Positions 1-5,541 of a DNA stretch of 5,541 bases are shown here, piece after piece. A model generated the notes under the pieces. That model was not told the origin of the DNA. It worked only from the letters and a program-made list of their open reading frames with translations, and made no database searches. The DNA comes from an uncultured Clostridia bacterium (GTDB lineage: Bacteria; Bacillota; Clostridia; Oscillospirales; Ruminococcaceae): positions 1 through 5,541 of the forward strand of contig CAMAJC010000140.1 of NCBI GenBank assembly GCA_945835425.1, given 5' to 3'. The first letter of the stretch is position 1, and each line of letters begins with the position of its first letter. Position numbers and translations under genes: made by a program.

Positions 1-6
1 CATAAT

Positions 7-41
7 CTGCACCGATTTGGACTGCGTCCAAACCGATGCAG
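7..41. repeat. Hairpin with symmetric internal loop (inverted repeat)
   Basis: The outer arms CTGCA (7-11) and TGCAG (37-41) pair, and the inner arms TTTGGAC (16-22) and GTCCAAA (26-32) pair around a TGC loop. The same four bases, CCGA, lie on both sides between the two helices and form a symmetric internal loop in which the two middle C-G pairs can still form. This is seen directly. It is the first of a run of hairpins in the leader of the moxR operon. Whether it acts as RNA or is only part of a repeat is unknown. Confidence 0.6.
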
Positions 42-44
42 AAA

Positions 45-125
45 GGGGATTTCGCTCTCTGCGGAGAGCGACCAGAGACTCTGTCTCTGGACTCTGCCAG
101 CCCTTTGGAAAAAGGGCTGGACCCC
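45..125. repeat. Three-hairpin cloverleaf-like repeat
   Basis: Three perfect hairpins follow one another. TCGCTCTC (52-59) pairs with GAGAGCGA (64-71) around TGCG. CCAGAGAC (72-79) pairs with GTCTCTGG (83-90) around TCT. CCAGCCCTTT (97-106) pairs with AAAGGGCTGG (111-120) around GGAA. GGGG at 45-48 and CCCC at 122-125 can close the whole as a four-way junction. There is no T-tract after the last stem, so it is not a standard terminator. From memory, similar GC-rich runs of hairpins occur as intergenic repeats in gut Firmicutes, so I call it an intergenic palindromic repeat. A structured leader RNA is the main alternative. It is not a tRNA: there is no anticodon arm of the right size, no T-loop and no acceptor stem. 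Confidence 0.6.
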
Positions 126-144
126 AAACCTTTGTCATTAAGAC

Positions 145-230
145 GGGTAACATGTGCGTTCAAAATACCGTCGTGCGTGAACGAAAATCCGAAGACTGTG
201 AGCCTGACGAACAGTCTCGCTCAGTTACCC
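145..230. other. Possible three-way-junction structure in the moxR leader
   Basis: GGGTAAC (145-151) pairs with GTTACCC (224-230). Nested inside are CGTTCA (157-162) with TGAACG (178-183), and AGACTGT (193-199) with ACAGTCT (211-217). The three helices are mutually compatible and would form a three-way junction. Any one helix of 6-7 bp can occur by chance in this length, so only the nesting makes it notable. TGAGC (199-203) with GCTCA (219-223) offers a competing pairing. It matches no riboswitch class that I recognise. The rest of the leader between 126 and 305 shows no gene and no clear promoter. Confidence 0.3.
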
Positions 231-270
231 CGCGTGTCACCCAGGCCGCGGCGAACAAGAAAGTTTTTGC

Positions 271-292
271 CCCGCTTTTTTCAAAAAGCGGG
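271..292. repeat. Perfect 10-bp hairpin beside the moxR ribosome binding site
   Basis: CCCGCTTTTT (271-280) pairs perfectly with AAAAAGCGGG (283-292), separated by only TC, so the real loop would open one or two A-T pairs. The stem ends one base before the AAAGGAGA ribosome binding site. It has no trailing T-tract on either strand, so it is not a terminator as it stands. The preceding AAAGTTTTTG (261-270) resembles, in inverted orientation, the ACCCCAAACCTTTG that follows the hairpin at 97-120. This suggests that both belong to one diverged repeat family. A role in 5' mRNA stability or translation of moxR is possible but not shown. Confidence 0.55.
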
Positions 293-300
293 AAAGGAGA
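293..300 (+). promoter_or_regulatory. Ribosome binding site of the moxR gene
   Basis: AAAGGAGA ends five bases before ATG at 306, near-ideal spacing for the anti-Shine-Dalgarno sequence. It fixes the start at 306. The same frame is open back to position 36 but runs only through the hairpin repeats, without a ribosome binding site or any family-like sequence. Confidence 0.9.
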
Positions 301-305
301 TCATC

Positions 306-1241
306 ATGGAAAAAACAAACACGCTGCCCGAGCGGATTCGGGAGAATATCGGAAAAGTAATCGTCGGAAAAGAGGACGCGGTGGAGATGATCTTAATCGC
401 GCTGATTTGCGGCGGTCATATCCTCATCGAAGACGTGCCGGGACTGGGCAAAACGACCCTGGTGCAGGCGCTGGCAAAGAGCCTCGACTGCTCCTTCAAG
501 CGGATTCAGTTCACGCCCGACCTGCTGCCCTCGGACGTCGTGGGGTATTCTCTGTATAACCTCAAAACCGGCGAAAAGGAAGTCTCTCCGGGCGCGGTCA
601 TGGCGCAGCTGGTGTTGGCGGACGAATTAAACCGCACCAGTCCCAAGACCCAGTCCGCTCTCCTCGAGGTCATGCAGGAAAGCCGGGTCACGATCGACGG
701 CGAAAGCTACCCTGTCCCGCAGCCGTTCATCGTCCTGGCCACCGAAAACCCGGTGGAGCAGACCGGCACCTTCCCGCTGCCGGAGGCCCAACTCGACCGG
801 TTCCTGATGCGGATCAGTCTCGGCTACCCGGACGCCGGAGAAGAGCTGCAGATCCTCTCGCGGTTCAGAGGTTCTTCGCCCGAGATCGGCCCGGTCGCGT
901 CGGCTGAGGAGATTCTCGCCCTGCGCAGAGAATTGGAGAGCGTCACCTGTGCCCGTCCGGTCATGGAGTACATCATCGAGATCGTCGCGGCGACCCGCAA
1001 AAGCCAGCTGATCGACCTCGGGGTCAGTCCGCGCGGCAGCATCGCCCTGATGAAAGCGTCGATGGCCCGGGCGATGTTAAATGGCCGCAGCTACACTCTG
1101 CCGGACGATGTGCAGGCGCTGGCGAAAAAAGTGCTCTGCCACCGGCTGGTTCTGAGCCGGCAGGCGGTTCTCGGCCGGATGACCCCGGAGGAGATACTCA
1201 GCGACCTGATGCGGAAAATCCGCGTCCCGGCGGTGCAGTAA
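306..1241 (+). CDS. MoxR-family AAA+ ATPase
   Basis: This is a 311-residue AAA+ ATPase of the MoxR family, a cytoplasmic chaperone-like ATPase expected to form a ring and to act with the DUF58 protein encoded next to it. The full ATPase machinery is visible. Walker A is EDVPGLGKTT (residues 42-51, with K49 and T50). Walker B is VLADELNR (D106, E107). The sensor 1 region is ATENPVEQTGTFPLPEAQLD, with N148. The DRF motif has the probable arginine finger R165, and sensor 2 is SPRGS with R243 in the C-terminal helical lid. The length is typical of MoxR proteins. The start at ATG 306 is chosen for its strong ribosome binding site and because the protein then begins like its family, with a short helix and IVGKEDAVE. 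It is the first gene of the operon, and its TAA directly abuts the next ATG. MoxR proteins are linked to maturation of secreted or envelope complexes. The specific client here is unknown. Confidence 0.95.
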   Translation: MEKTNTLPERIRENIGKVIVGKEDAVEMILIALICGGHILIEDVPGLGKTTLVQALAKSLDCSFKRIQFTPDLLPSDVVGYSLYNLKTGEKEVSPGAVMAQLVLADELNRTSPKTQSALLEVMQESRVTIDGESYPVPQPFIVLATENPVEQTGTFPLPEAQLDRFLMRISLGYPDAGEELQILSRFRGSSPEIGPVASAEEILALRRELESVTCARPVMEYIIEIVAATRKSQLIDLGVSPRGSIALMKASMARAMLNGRSYTLPDDVQALAKKVLCHRLVLSRQAVLGRMTPEEILSDLMRKIRVPAVQ

Positions 1242-2447
1242 ATGAAGAAAACACATAAAACCGGCGCGGAAAAATGGGTGCGCGGGCTGTACTACGGCGC
1301 GATGCCGGTCTTTCTGGCGGCAGGGCTGTACAGCGGGCTGCGGCTGTGGTATTTTCTCTTTTTTATTCAGTTATTTACGGTGCTGCTGATTCTCGCGGCC
1401 GACCTGTGGACCGTCTACACCTTCCGCTTCACCCAGACCCTTTCGGCCGGAGAAGCCGGAAAAGGCGAGCTGGTGCGGATAAACCTCTCGATTATCAACG
1501 AAAAGCCGTTCCCGCTCTCGATGATGGAGATTCGGATGGAGACGGTCTGCCCAGACGACCGGACGGTGCTGCGGATGAGCCTGGCGCCCTTCGGCAGCTG
1601 CTCCTTCACCGTCCCGATGACCCTGCCTTACCGCGGCGTTTACGAGGTGGGCATGACCAAAATCACGATCACCGACTTTTTCGGCCTGCTGCCCTTTACC
1701 TTTGATATGCGGCTGCTCCCCTACTACCGGCTGCCGAAGATCACCGTCTTTCCCAGAGCCGAGCTGCCGGAGGGCAGTCCGGGGATACCGCGGGACAGCA
1801 AGAACCTTTCTCTGGGCCGCACCCGCTTCTCCGACAGCGGTGAAGCGCCGATGGGTGCAAGGGAATATATGCCGGGCGACCCAATGCGGCGGGTACACTG
1901 GGTCAAAACGGCCCAGCTGGGGAAGCTCTACACCCGGGAATATGAATCGCCGCGCCGGGAATCGGTCTGCATTTTGCTGGATAACTGTATTTTGGACAAG
2001 GACACCGAAGCCGGGCGCATCCGGATGGACACCCTCTGCGAGACGGCGGCGGACCTATCCCTGATGGGCGTGACAGCCGGGCATCCTGTTCATGTGCTCT
2101 GCGTTTCGGCGCTGCCCGGCCACGACAGCGAAGCCGAAGCGGAAAATCTGCGCACCTTCCCTAAAATCCACCGGATGCTGGCCGAAGCGGGCGTCGATGA
2201 TACGGATGATGCAGGAGAGAAACTTACCCGTGCGCTGGAAACCCTGCCGGAAGGGGAAAACGGGTATCTTTATCTGCTGACCGGAAACGCGACCAGAGAG
2301 CTTGCCCAGACGCTTACGGAACTGGAAGGGCGCTTTTCCGGCGTCACCCTGCTCCAGTGCGGCGACAGTCCGATGTACTTGACCGGTGTACACTCCCACT
2401 GGATTGAACCGGGCGGAAACGTCCGGGCAGAATTGGAGGCGATGTGA
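1242..2447 (+). CDS. DUF58 domain membrane protein (MoxR partner)
   Basis: This 401-residue protein has two hydrophobic segments near the N-terminus (about residues 16-33 and 35-55), then an extended beta-rich region, then the DUF58 domain. The DUF58 hallmark is REYMPGDPMRRVHW (R207-W220), followed by LYTREYE. Downstream, CILLDN (D247) begins a vWA-like Rossmann domain, but it lacks the full DxSxS metal site and so resembles other DUF58 proteins rather than a classical vWA domain. Family knowledge pairs DUF58 proteins with MoxR ATPases at the membrane. The specific biochemical role is not established. The start ATG at 1242 follows the moxR TAA with no gap and has no good ribosome binding site (only CGGCGG-like sequence upstream), so translation probably depends on coupling to moxR. 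The first codons are A-rich, which may help re-initiation. The stop TGA overlaps the next ATG by one base. Confidence 0.93.
   Translation: MKKTHKTGAEKWVRGLYYGAMPVFLAAGLYSGLRLWYFLFFIQLFTVLLILAADLWTVYTFRFTQTLSAGEAGKGELVRINLSIINEKPFPLSMMEIRMETVCPDDRTVLRMSLAPFGSCSFTVPMTLPYRGVYEVGMTKITITDFFGLLPFTFDMRLLPYYRLPKITVFPRAELPEGSPGIPRDSKNLSLGRTRFSDSGEAPMGAREYMPGDPMRRVHWVKTAQLGKLYTREYESPRRESVCILLDNCILDKDTEAGRIRMDTLCETAADLSLMGVTAGHPVHVLCVSALPGHDSEAEAENLRTFPKIHRMLAEAGVDDTDDAGEKLTRALETLPEGENGYLYLLTGNATRELAQTLTELEGRFSGVTLLQCGDSPMYLTGVHSHWIEPGGNVRAELEAM
2435..2439 (+). promoter_or_regulatory. Ribosome binding site of the transglutaminase gene
   Basis: GGAGG inside the end of the DUF58 gene lies seven bases before ATG 2447 and only four before GTG 2444. 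The spacing favours the ATG, so the DUF58 stop and the new start share one base (TGATG). Confidence 0.8.
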
Positions 2448-4771
2448 TGCAGGCTGTAATGCGCGAAAGCGGACGGGCAACCGCTGCGGATGATAAATGG
2501 GCGGCACTGCGCGACCTCAGTTCGGCGTGGCTGCTCGGCACCGCCCTGTCGCTGGCGTTGATGCCCTCGATTGGTCATCCGGTCGGGCTTTTGGAAAGCG
2601 CCCTTTACGTCCTGGCGGCGCTCGTAATCTGGTGGGGTGTAACAAGGCGCTGGTGGATCGGGCCTGCCCTTCTCCTCGGCGGTGGGATTGCCGCTTTCTT
2701 TATCTATTATCTCGCCCTGCAGGACACAGGGCTGATGGAATACTGGACCGGCTTTTTTGCCTGGTGGCAGAGCGGCTGTCCGGTGCTGCGACCCTATTCC
2801 GAAAACGGCGCGCTGGAGCTGGTGCGGCTGGTGAGCGTGTTTCTTCCGGCAGGGCTTATCTGGCTATACTACCGGCGGCTGTTTTGCCCGGTGAGTTTCC
2901 TGCTTACCTGCGTCGGCTCCGGGGTGCTGACCGGGTGGCTGTACATCAGCGAAAGCGAACACCTCATTGCGGTGCTGGCCCTGCTCAGTATCGCGCTCCT
3001 GACCGGCCTTGCGCGCATCTGCGGCGGCAGCATTATGAAGCGGCTCGGCCGGGAAAAGACGGTCTCGGTCTCGCTGATGCAGCTCTGCGCCCTGGTGCTG
3101 GCGGCAGCGGCGGCGGTCTTTTCAGTGCTCATAATCCCCAAAAAGGACGGCAGCTGGCAGTGGAAAGGGCTTGTGCAGTTTGTGCAGGACGTGGGCGACC
3201 TCTACCTCGAGGGCAACGGGCGCCTCTCCGACGGCAGTGGTTTCTCGATCGGTCGGTCGGGGTTCATGCCGCTGGGCGAAAAGCTGGGCGGCGACATCAA
3301 TCCAAACAACGATATCGTCCTGCGGGTCAAGACCGATACGCCGACCCTGCTGGCCGGTGCGGTCTACAACACCTATGACGGCGAGCGCTGGTACGACACC
3401 GGGACGCTCGGGAGCTACCGTTACCGCAGCATCTTCTGGCGCGGCAAGCGAAACGACGTTTTCAGCGTCAAGTACCCTCTCGGCGGCAGGAGAGCTGCGA
3501 GAATCTACGAGAAGATGGCCACGCAGACCTCTCTCACCATCTCCACCGGCCTGCACACCGCCAGTTACTTCACCGCAGGCTCCCTGCGGGCCATACAGTC
3601 CGACGACCTGGACAAAAGCGAGCCGTACTTCAACCTGCAGGGCGAGTTGTACAGCGAAAGTGTTCGTCCCGGCGGCCGGTACACGGTCACGGCGTCGGTT
3701 TATAACCGGGAGTCGGCTGATTTTGATTATTATATGGAGCTTTTGGAGAGCGAGCTGGACGGCGTACGCGATCCCCAGTGGGAAGAGATTGCGGCGGTTT
3801 ATCTGGCATTGCCGGAGACGCTGCCGGACAGCGTTGCCGAAACGGCGCTGGAAATCACCGACGGCATCGACAGCCCGTATCTGAAGGCAAAGGCGCTGGA
3901 GGAGTGGCTCCACGAAAACTGCACCTACACCCTCACGCCCGGCGATCCGGATGAGGGCGAGGATTTTGTTGCGCAGTTTCTGGATAAAAAAGAGGGCTAC
4001 TGCGTCTACTACGCGACGGCGATGGCAGTTATGGCCCGCGCTGCAGGGCTTCCCTCCCGGTATGTGACCGGTTACGGGCTGAAGGAAAACCCCGAGCGCG
4101 TCTCCGCCTACCCTTATGTCGCCACCAACGCCACCGCCCACGCCTGGTGCGAGGTTTATTTTTCCGGCATCGGCTGGGTGGCCTTTGACCCGACCGGCTG
4201 GAACCCGTATGAACCGGCTGCACAGGACGAGCCGGAACCGGTGATCGAAGCGGAGGCTGAAACCGCGCCGCCGCCTGCAATACCGGAGCAGATGCCCGAG
4301 GATATCCCGGCGCCGACACCGGAGCCTGAACCGGAGGAAACGCCGGTGCCCTGGGGGAAGATACTGGTTTTGCCGTGTGTATGCCTGCTGATTCTGCTGG
4401 CGCTCTGGGTCAGGGTGCTGCTAAAAAGACGCGGCATCGATCAGCGCTACCGGCGGCTGATGCGCCACTATCCGAATTATCCGGCGCGGATAGACCGGTG
4501 CTGGGCGGAAATCCTTTCCCAGCTGAACTTTATGGGGCTGTCCCCTGCGCCGGACGATACCCTTTCCGTCTTTGCGGACAAGGTCTCGGCCCGTGTCCCC
4601 CAGTTCCGCGCAGAAGCCGAGCGGATGGAACAAATCCGCTTTGCAATGAAAGTGCCGGACGACGAGGATTTGAAAGCCCTCTGCCGCCTCAGCCGGTCGC
4701 TGGAACGGCGGCTGCAGGAGGAGATGGGACGCTGGAAATATTTCTGGCGGAGGATGATCATCGGGAGATAA
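2447..4771 (+). CDS. TgpA-like membrane transglutaminase
   Basis: This 774-residue protein has the TgpA layout: multi-pass membrane N-terminus, external transglutaminase domain, C-terminal membrane anchor and cytoplasmic tail. Seven membrane segments are visible at about 24-43, 48-66, 71-91, 124-142, 147-167, 173-191 and 208-231. Basic residues (RR 67-68, RR 143-144, KR/RK 198-204) fall in the loops that a cytoplasmic N-terminus would place inside, so the region from 232 lies outside. That region carries YNTYDGERW (307-315), a motif type usual before the catalytic core. The core has GYCVYYATAMAVMARAAG with nucleophile C519, then TAHAWCEV with H565, then WVAFDPT with D581, so the Cys-His-Asp triad is complete. 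A Pro/Glu-rich linker (589-635) leads to an anchor at about 639-659 and a basic cytoplasmic tail. The activity could be protein cross-linking, peptidase or amidase; the substrate is unknown. ATG 2447 is preferred over GTG 2444 because of ribosome binding site spacing. Confidence 0.93.
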   Translation: MQAVMRESGRATAADDKWAALRDLSSAWLLGTALSLALMPSIGHPVGLLESALYVLAALVIWWGVTRRWWIGPALLLGGGIAAFFIYYLALQDTGLMEYWTGFFAWWQSGCPVLRPYSENGALELVRLVSVFLPAGLIWLYYRRLFCPVSFLLTCVGSGVLTGWLYISESEHLIAVLALLSIALLTGLARICGGSIMKRLGREKTVSVSLMQLCALVLAAAAAVFSVLIIPKKDGSWQWKGLVQFVQDVGDLYLEGNGRLSDGSGFSIGRSGFMPLGEKLGGDINPNNDIVLRVKTDTPTLLAGAVYNTYDGERWYDTGTLGSYRYRSIFWRGKRNDVFSVKYPLGGRRAARIYEKMATQTSLTISTGLHTASYFTAGSLRAIQSDDLDKSEPYFNLQGELYSESVRPGGRYTVTASVYNRESADFDYYMELLESELDGVRDPQWEEIAAVYLALPETLPDSVAETALEITDGIDSPYLKAKALEEWLHENCTYTLTPGDPDEGEDFVAQFLDKKEGYCVYYATAMAVMARAAGLPSRYVTGYGLKENPERVSAYPYVATNATAHAWCEVYFSGIGWVAFDPTGWNPYEPAAQDEPEPVIEAEAETAPPPAIPEQMPEDIPAPTPEPEPEETPVPWGKILVLPCVCLLILLALWVRVLLKRRGIDQRYRRLMRHYPNYPARIDRCWAEILSQLNFMGLSPAPDDTLSVFADKVSARVPQFRAEAERMEQIRFAMKVPDDEDLKALCRLSRSLERRLQEEMGRWKYFWRRMIIGR

Positions 4772-4782
4772 GAAGGGAAAAT

Positions 4783-4910
4783 AAAGATAACAGATAATAG
4801 AGAATATGGAATAGATAATAGAAACGGTATCCGGCTGCGCCGGATGATTGAAATGAGTACCGCATGTGTGTACCTTCATTATTATCTGTTATCTATTCTC
4901 TCTTATCTTT
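4783..4910. mobile_element. AT-rich palindromic (MITE-like) repeat element
   Basis: Starting 11 bases after the transglutaminase stop, an AT-rich block contrasts with the GC-rich genes around it. AGATAACAGATAATA (4785-4799) is a perfect 15-base inverted repeat of 4880-4894. In a second register, AAAGATAA (4783-4790) matches TTATCTTT (4903-4910), and AGAGAATA (4799-4806) matches TATTCTCT (4894-4901). Between the arms lie the perfect hairpin ATCCGGC-TGC-GCCGGAT (4829-4845) and a second one, AATGAGTAC (4852-4860) with GTAC-CT-TCATT (4870-4880). Terminal inverted repeats, small size, no coding capacity and a composition unlike its surroundings fit a non-autonomous element. I found no clear target-site duplication, so mobility is inferred. 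A processed 3' RNA structure is the alternative. Confidence 0.55.
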
Positions 4911-4927
4911 CAATGATGACTGAACAT

Positions 4928-4961
4928 AAAAAACGGCCAAAGGTAAAAACCCTGGCCGTTT
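4928..4961. terminator. Intrinsic terminator between the convergent genes
   Basis: AAACGGCCA (4931-4939) pairs with TGGCCGTTT (4953-4961), with two further G-C pairs inside the loop. Read on the minus strand, the stem runs into six T residues (complement of 4928-4933) followed by ATG, a strong intrinsic terminator for the lipoprotein gene, whose stop codon ends at 4975. On the plus strand the stem is followed by the weaker tract TTTATATTT, so the hairpin may also end transcripts of the moxR operon. Confidence 0.85.
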
Positions 4962-4974
4962 ATATTTGTGGTGT

Positions 4975-5436
4975 TTATTCCTCGCTGTTGATGCCATCGG
5001 GAGTCAGTTCGACGATCGAAGCGTCGCTCAGGGGCAGTTCCCCGTAGACCGTGACCGTTCCGTCCGCCAGCGTCACTTCCGCTTCCCATGCGGGCGTGAA
5101 AACCCATTCCTCCTCGGTGAGGGTGAGGGAGATGGCGGTGCCGTCCTGCCAGAGGGTTCCCGCGAGGATTTCAAAGCTCCAGTAATCCCCGTCTCCGCTG
5201 CGGATGCGCAGGGCGGTGATATCCTGCCCGAGACCGTTGCAGAGGGTGACGTCGTGCCTGCCTTCCTCCTCGGCCGGAACAGAGGACTCTTCCGGCGGCT
5301 CGGACGAGGATTCCTCCGAGGATTCGGATACGATGCTCTCCTCTGCTGGAACGGAAGATTCGGCGCTGTCCTTCCCGCAGGAGATAAGCATCAGGCCGCA
5401 AAGAGCCGCGAGGGCGATTAACATATATCGTTTCAT
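4975..5436 (-). CDS. Small lipoprotein with Ser/Glu tether and beta domain
   Basis: This is a 153-residue predicted surface lipoprotein. Residues 1-20 form a lipoprotein signal peptide: MKRY, a hydrophobic stretch and the lipobox LISC, with C20 as the lipidated cysteine. Residues 21-59 are a low-complexity tether rich in Ser and Glu in which SSVPAEE occurs twice (27-33 and 51-57). Residues 60-153 look like one small beta-rich domain (VTLCNGLGQDITALRIRSG, then DGDYWS, then EAEVTLADGTVTVYGELPL), ending in a regular strand and INSEE. The pattern recalls a domain seen in many uncharacterised clostridial proteins (N-x-T-G-x-x-I-x-x-L-x-I type start, later a D-x-D/G-x-x-Y strand), but I cannot name a family with certainty. 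The start at 5436 is supported by its ribosome binding site, promoter and signal peptide. An upstream in-frame start at 5535 would lie beyond the promoter. Function unknown; it may bind or sense something outside the membrane. Confidence 0.88.
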   Translation of the reverse strand: MKRYMLIALAALCGLMLISCGKDSAESSVPAEESIVSESSEESSSEPPEESSVPAEEEGRHDVTLCNGLGQDITALRIRSGDGDYWSFEILAGTLWQDGTAISLTLTEEEWVFTPAWEAEVTLADGTVTVYGELPLSDASIVELTPDGINSEE

Positions 5437-5446
5437 TGAAATGATT

Positions 5447-5452
5447 CTCCTT
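5447..5452 (-). promoter_or_regulatory. Ribosome binding site of the lipoprotein gene
   Basis: On the minus strand AAGGAG lies ten bases before the ATG at 5436. The spacing is slightly long but the match is strong. It decides the start in favour of the signal peptide beginning MKRYM. Confidence 0.85.
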
Positions 5453-5481
5453 AAAGTCGCTGTGCATGGGTTTACGGGGAT

Positions 5482-5510
5482 ATTATAGCACACTTTCTCC
5501 CTGCTGGCAA
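5482..5510 (-). promoter_or_regulatory. Sigma-A-type promoter of the lipoprotein gene
   Basis: Read on the minus strand, the -35 box TTGCCA (complement of 5505-5510, one mismatch to TTGACA) is followed by a 17-base spacer and a perfect -10 box TATAAT (complement of 5482-5487). TG one base upstream of the -10 gives an extended -10. Transcription should begin near 5475, leaving a leader of about 40 bases with the ribosome binding site in it. No operator-like palindrome overlaps the boxes, so expression looks constitutive or controlled by features not visible here. Confidence 0.88.
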
Positions 5511-5541
5511 ATCTTTTGGTGCATCCGGTATCCATCTCCGG

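Noticed and set aside
1..6. CATAAT at the left edge as the -10 box of an operon promoter
   Set aside because: It matches five of six bases of TATAAT, but any -35 box lies outside the window, so it cannot be supported. TTGTCA at 132-137 has no -10 at proper spacing either.
45..125. tRNA or tRNA-like gene, suggested by the cloverleaf
   Set aside because: Closing stem of only four pairs, loops of three to four bases, no T-loop sequence and no anticodon loop of seven bases.
36..305. N-terminal extension of the MoxR reading frame back to 36
   Set aside because: It translates hairpin repeats, has no ribosome binding site and does not resemble MoxR sequence, while ATG 306 has a strong site with good spacing.
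2444..2446. GTG start for the transglutaminase
   Set aside because: It lies only four bases after GGAGG; ATG 2447 has better spacing and gives the usual one-base stop/start overlap.
2497..3378. Long alternative plus-strand frame within the transglutaminase gene
   Set aside because: It overlaps the well-supported membrane segments of the real frame and gives an Arg/Ala/Gly-rich product typical of a shadow frame.
3122..4141. Long open frame on the minus strand within the transglutaminase gene
   Set aside because: It lies opposite conserved transglutaminase sequence, including the catalytic cysteine region, and its translation is unlike any family I recognise. Long antisense frames are expected in GC-rich coding DNA.
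4783..4910. CRISPR-like array of AGATAA words
   Set aside because: The words are short, irregular and inverted, with no constant repeat length or spacer pattern.
5437..5535. Upstream start for the lipoprotein giving 186 residues
   Set aside because: The added stretch runs through the -10 and -35 boxes and the ribosome binding site and would bury the signal peptide.

Overview
The window carries one three-gene operon on the plus strand (moxR-type AAA+ ATPase, DUF58 protein, membrane-anchored transglutaminase), followed by one convergent minus-strand gene for a small lipoprotein. The GC-rich coding sequence, strong AAGGAG-type ribosome binding sites, a textbook sigma-A promoter, a Gram-positive-style lipobox with a Ser/Glu tether and hairpin-rich intergenic repeats suggest a Firmicute of the Oscillospiraceae/Ruminococcaceae kind. 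That placement is an inference from style, not from a marker gene.

Layout. Positions 1-305 hold no convincing gene but are full of inverted repeats: a hairpin at 7-41, a group of three perfect hairpins at 52-120 that a GGGG/CCCC pair could close into a cloverleaf, a possible three-way junction at 145-230, and a perfect 10-bp hairpin at 271-292 that ends one base before the ribosome binding site of the first gene. The operon follows at 306-4771. The MoxR stop abuts the DUF58 start with no gap, and the DUF58 stop overlaps the transglutaminase start by one base. Positions 4772-4974 hold an AT-rich palindromic, MITE-like element (about 4783-4910) and a terminator hairpin (4928-4961) shared by the convergent genes. 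The lipoprotein gene lies at 4975-5436 on the minus strand, with its ribosome binding site and promoter visible up to 5510.

How the genes work together. MoxR ATPase, DUF58 and TgpA-like transglutaminase form a widespread conserved trio. The expected arrangement is a cytoplasmic AAA+ ring acting on or with a membrane-bound DUF58 protein (vWA-like fold), next to a multi-pass membrane protein that presents a Cys-His-Asp transglutaminase or peptidase domain outside the cytoplasm. All the key ATPase and catalytic residues are intact. The substrate of such systems is generally unknown, and nothing here identifies it. The convergent lipoprotein would sit on the same face of the membrane as the transglutaminase domain, but a functional link is only speculation.

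No clearly new enzymatic system is visible. The least explained parts are the structured leader before moxR and the palindromic element after the operon.
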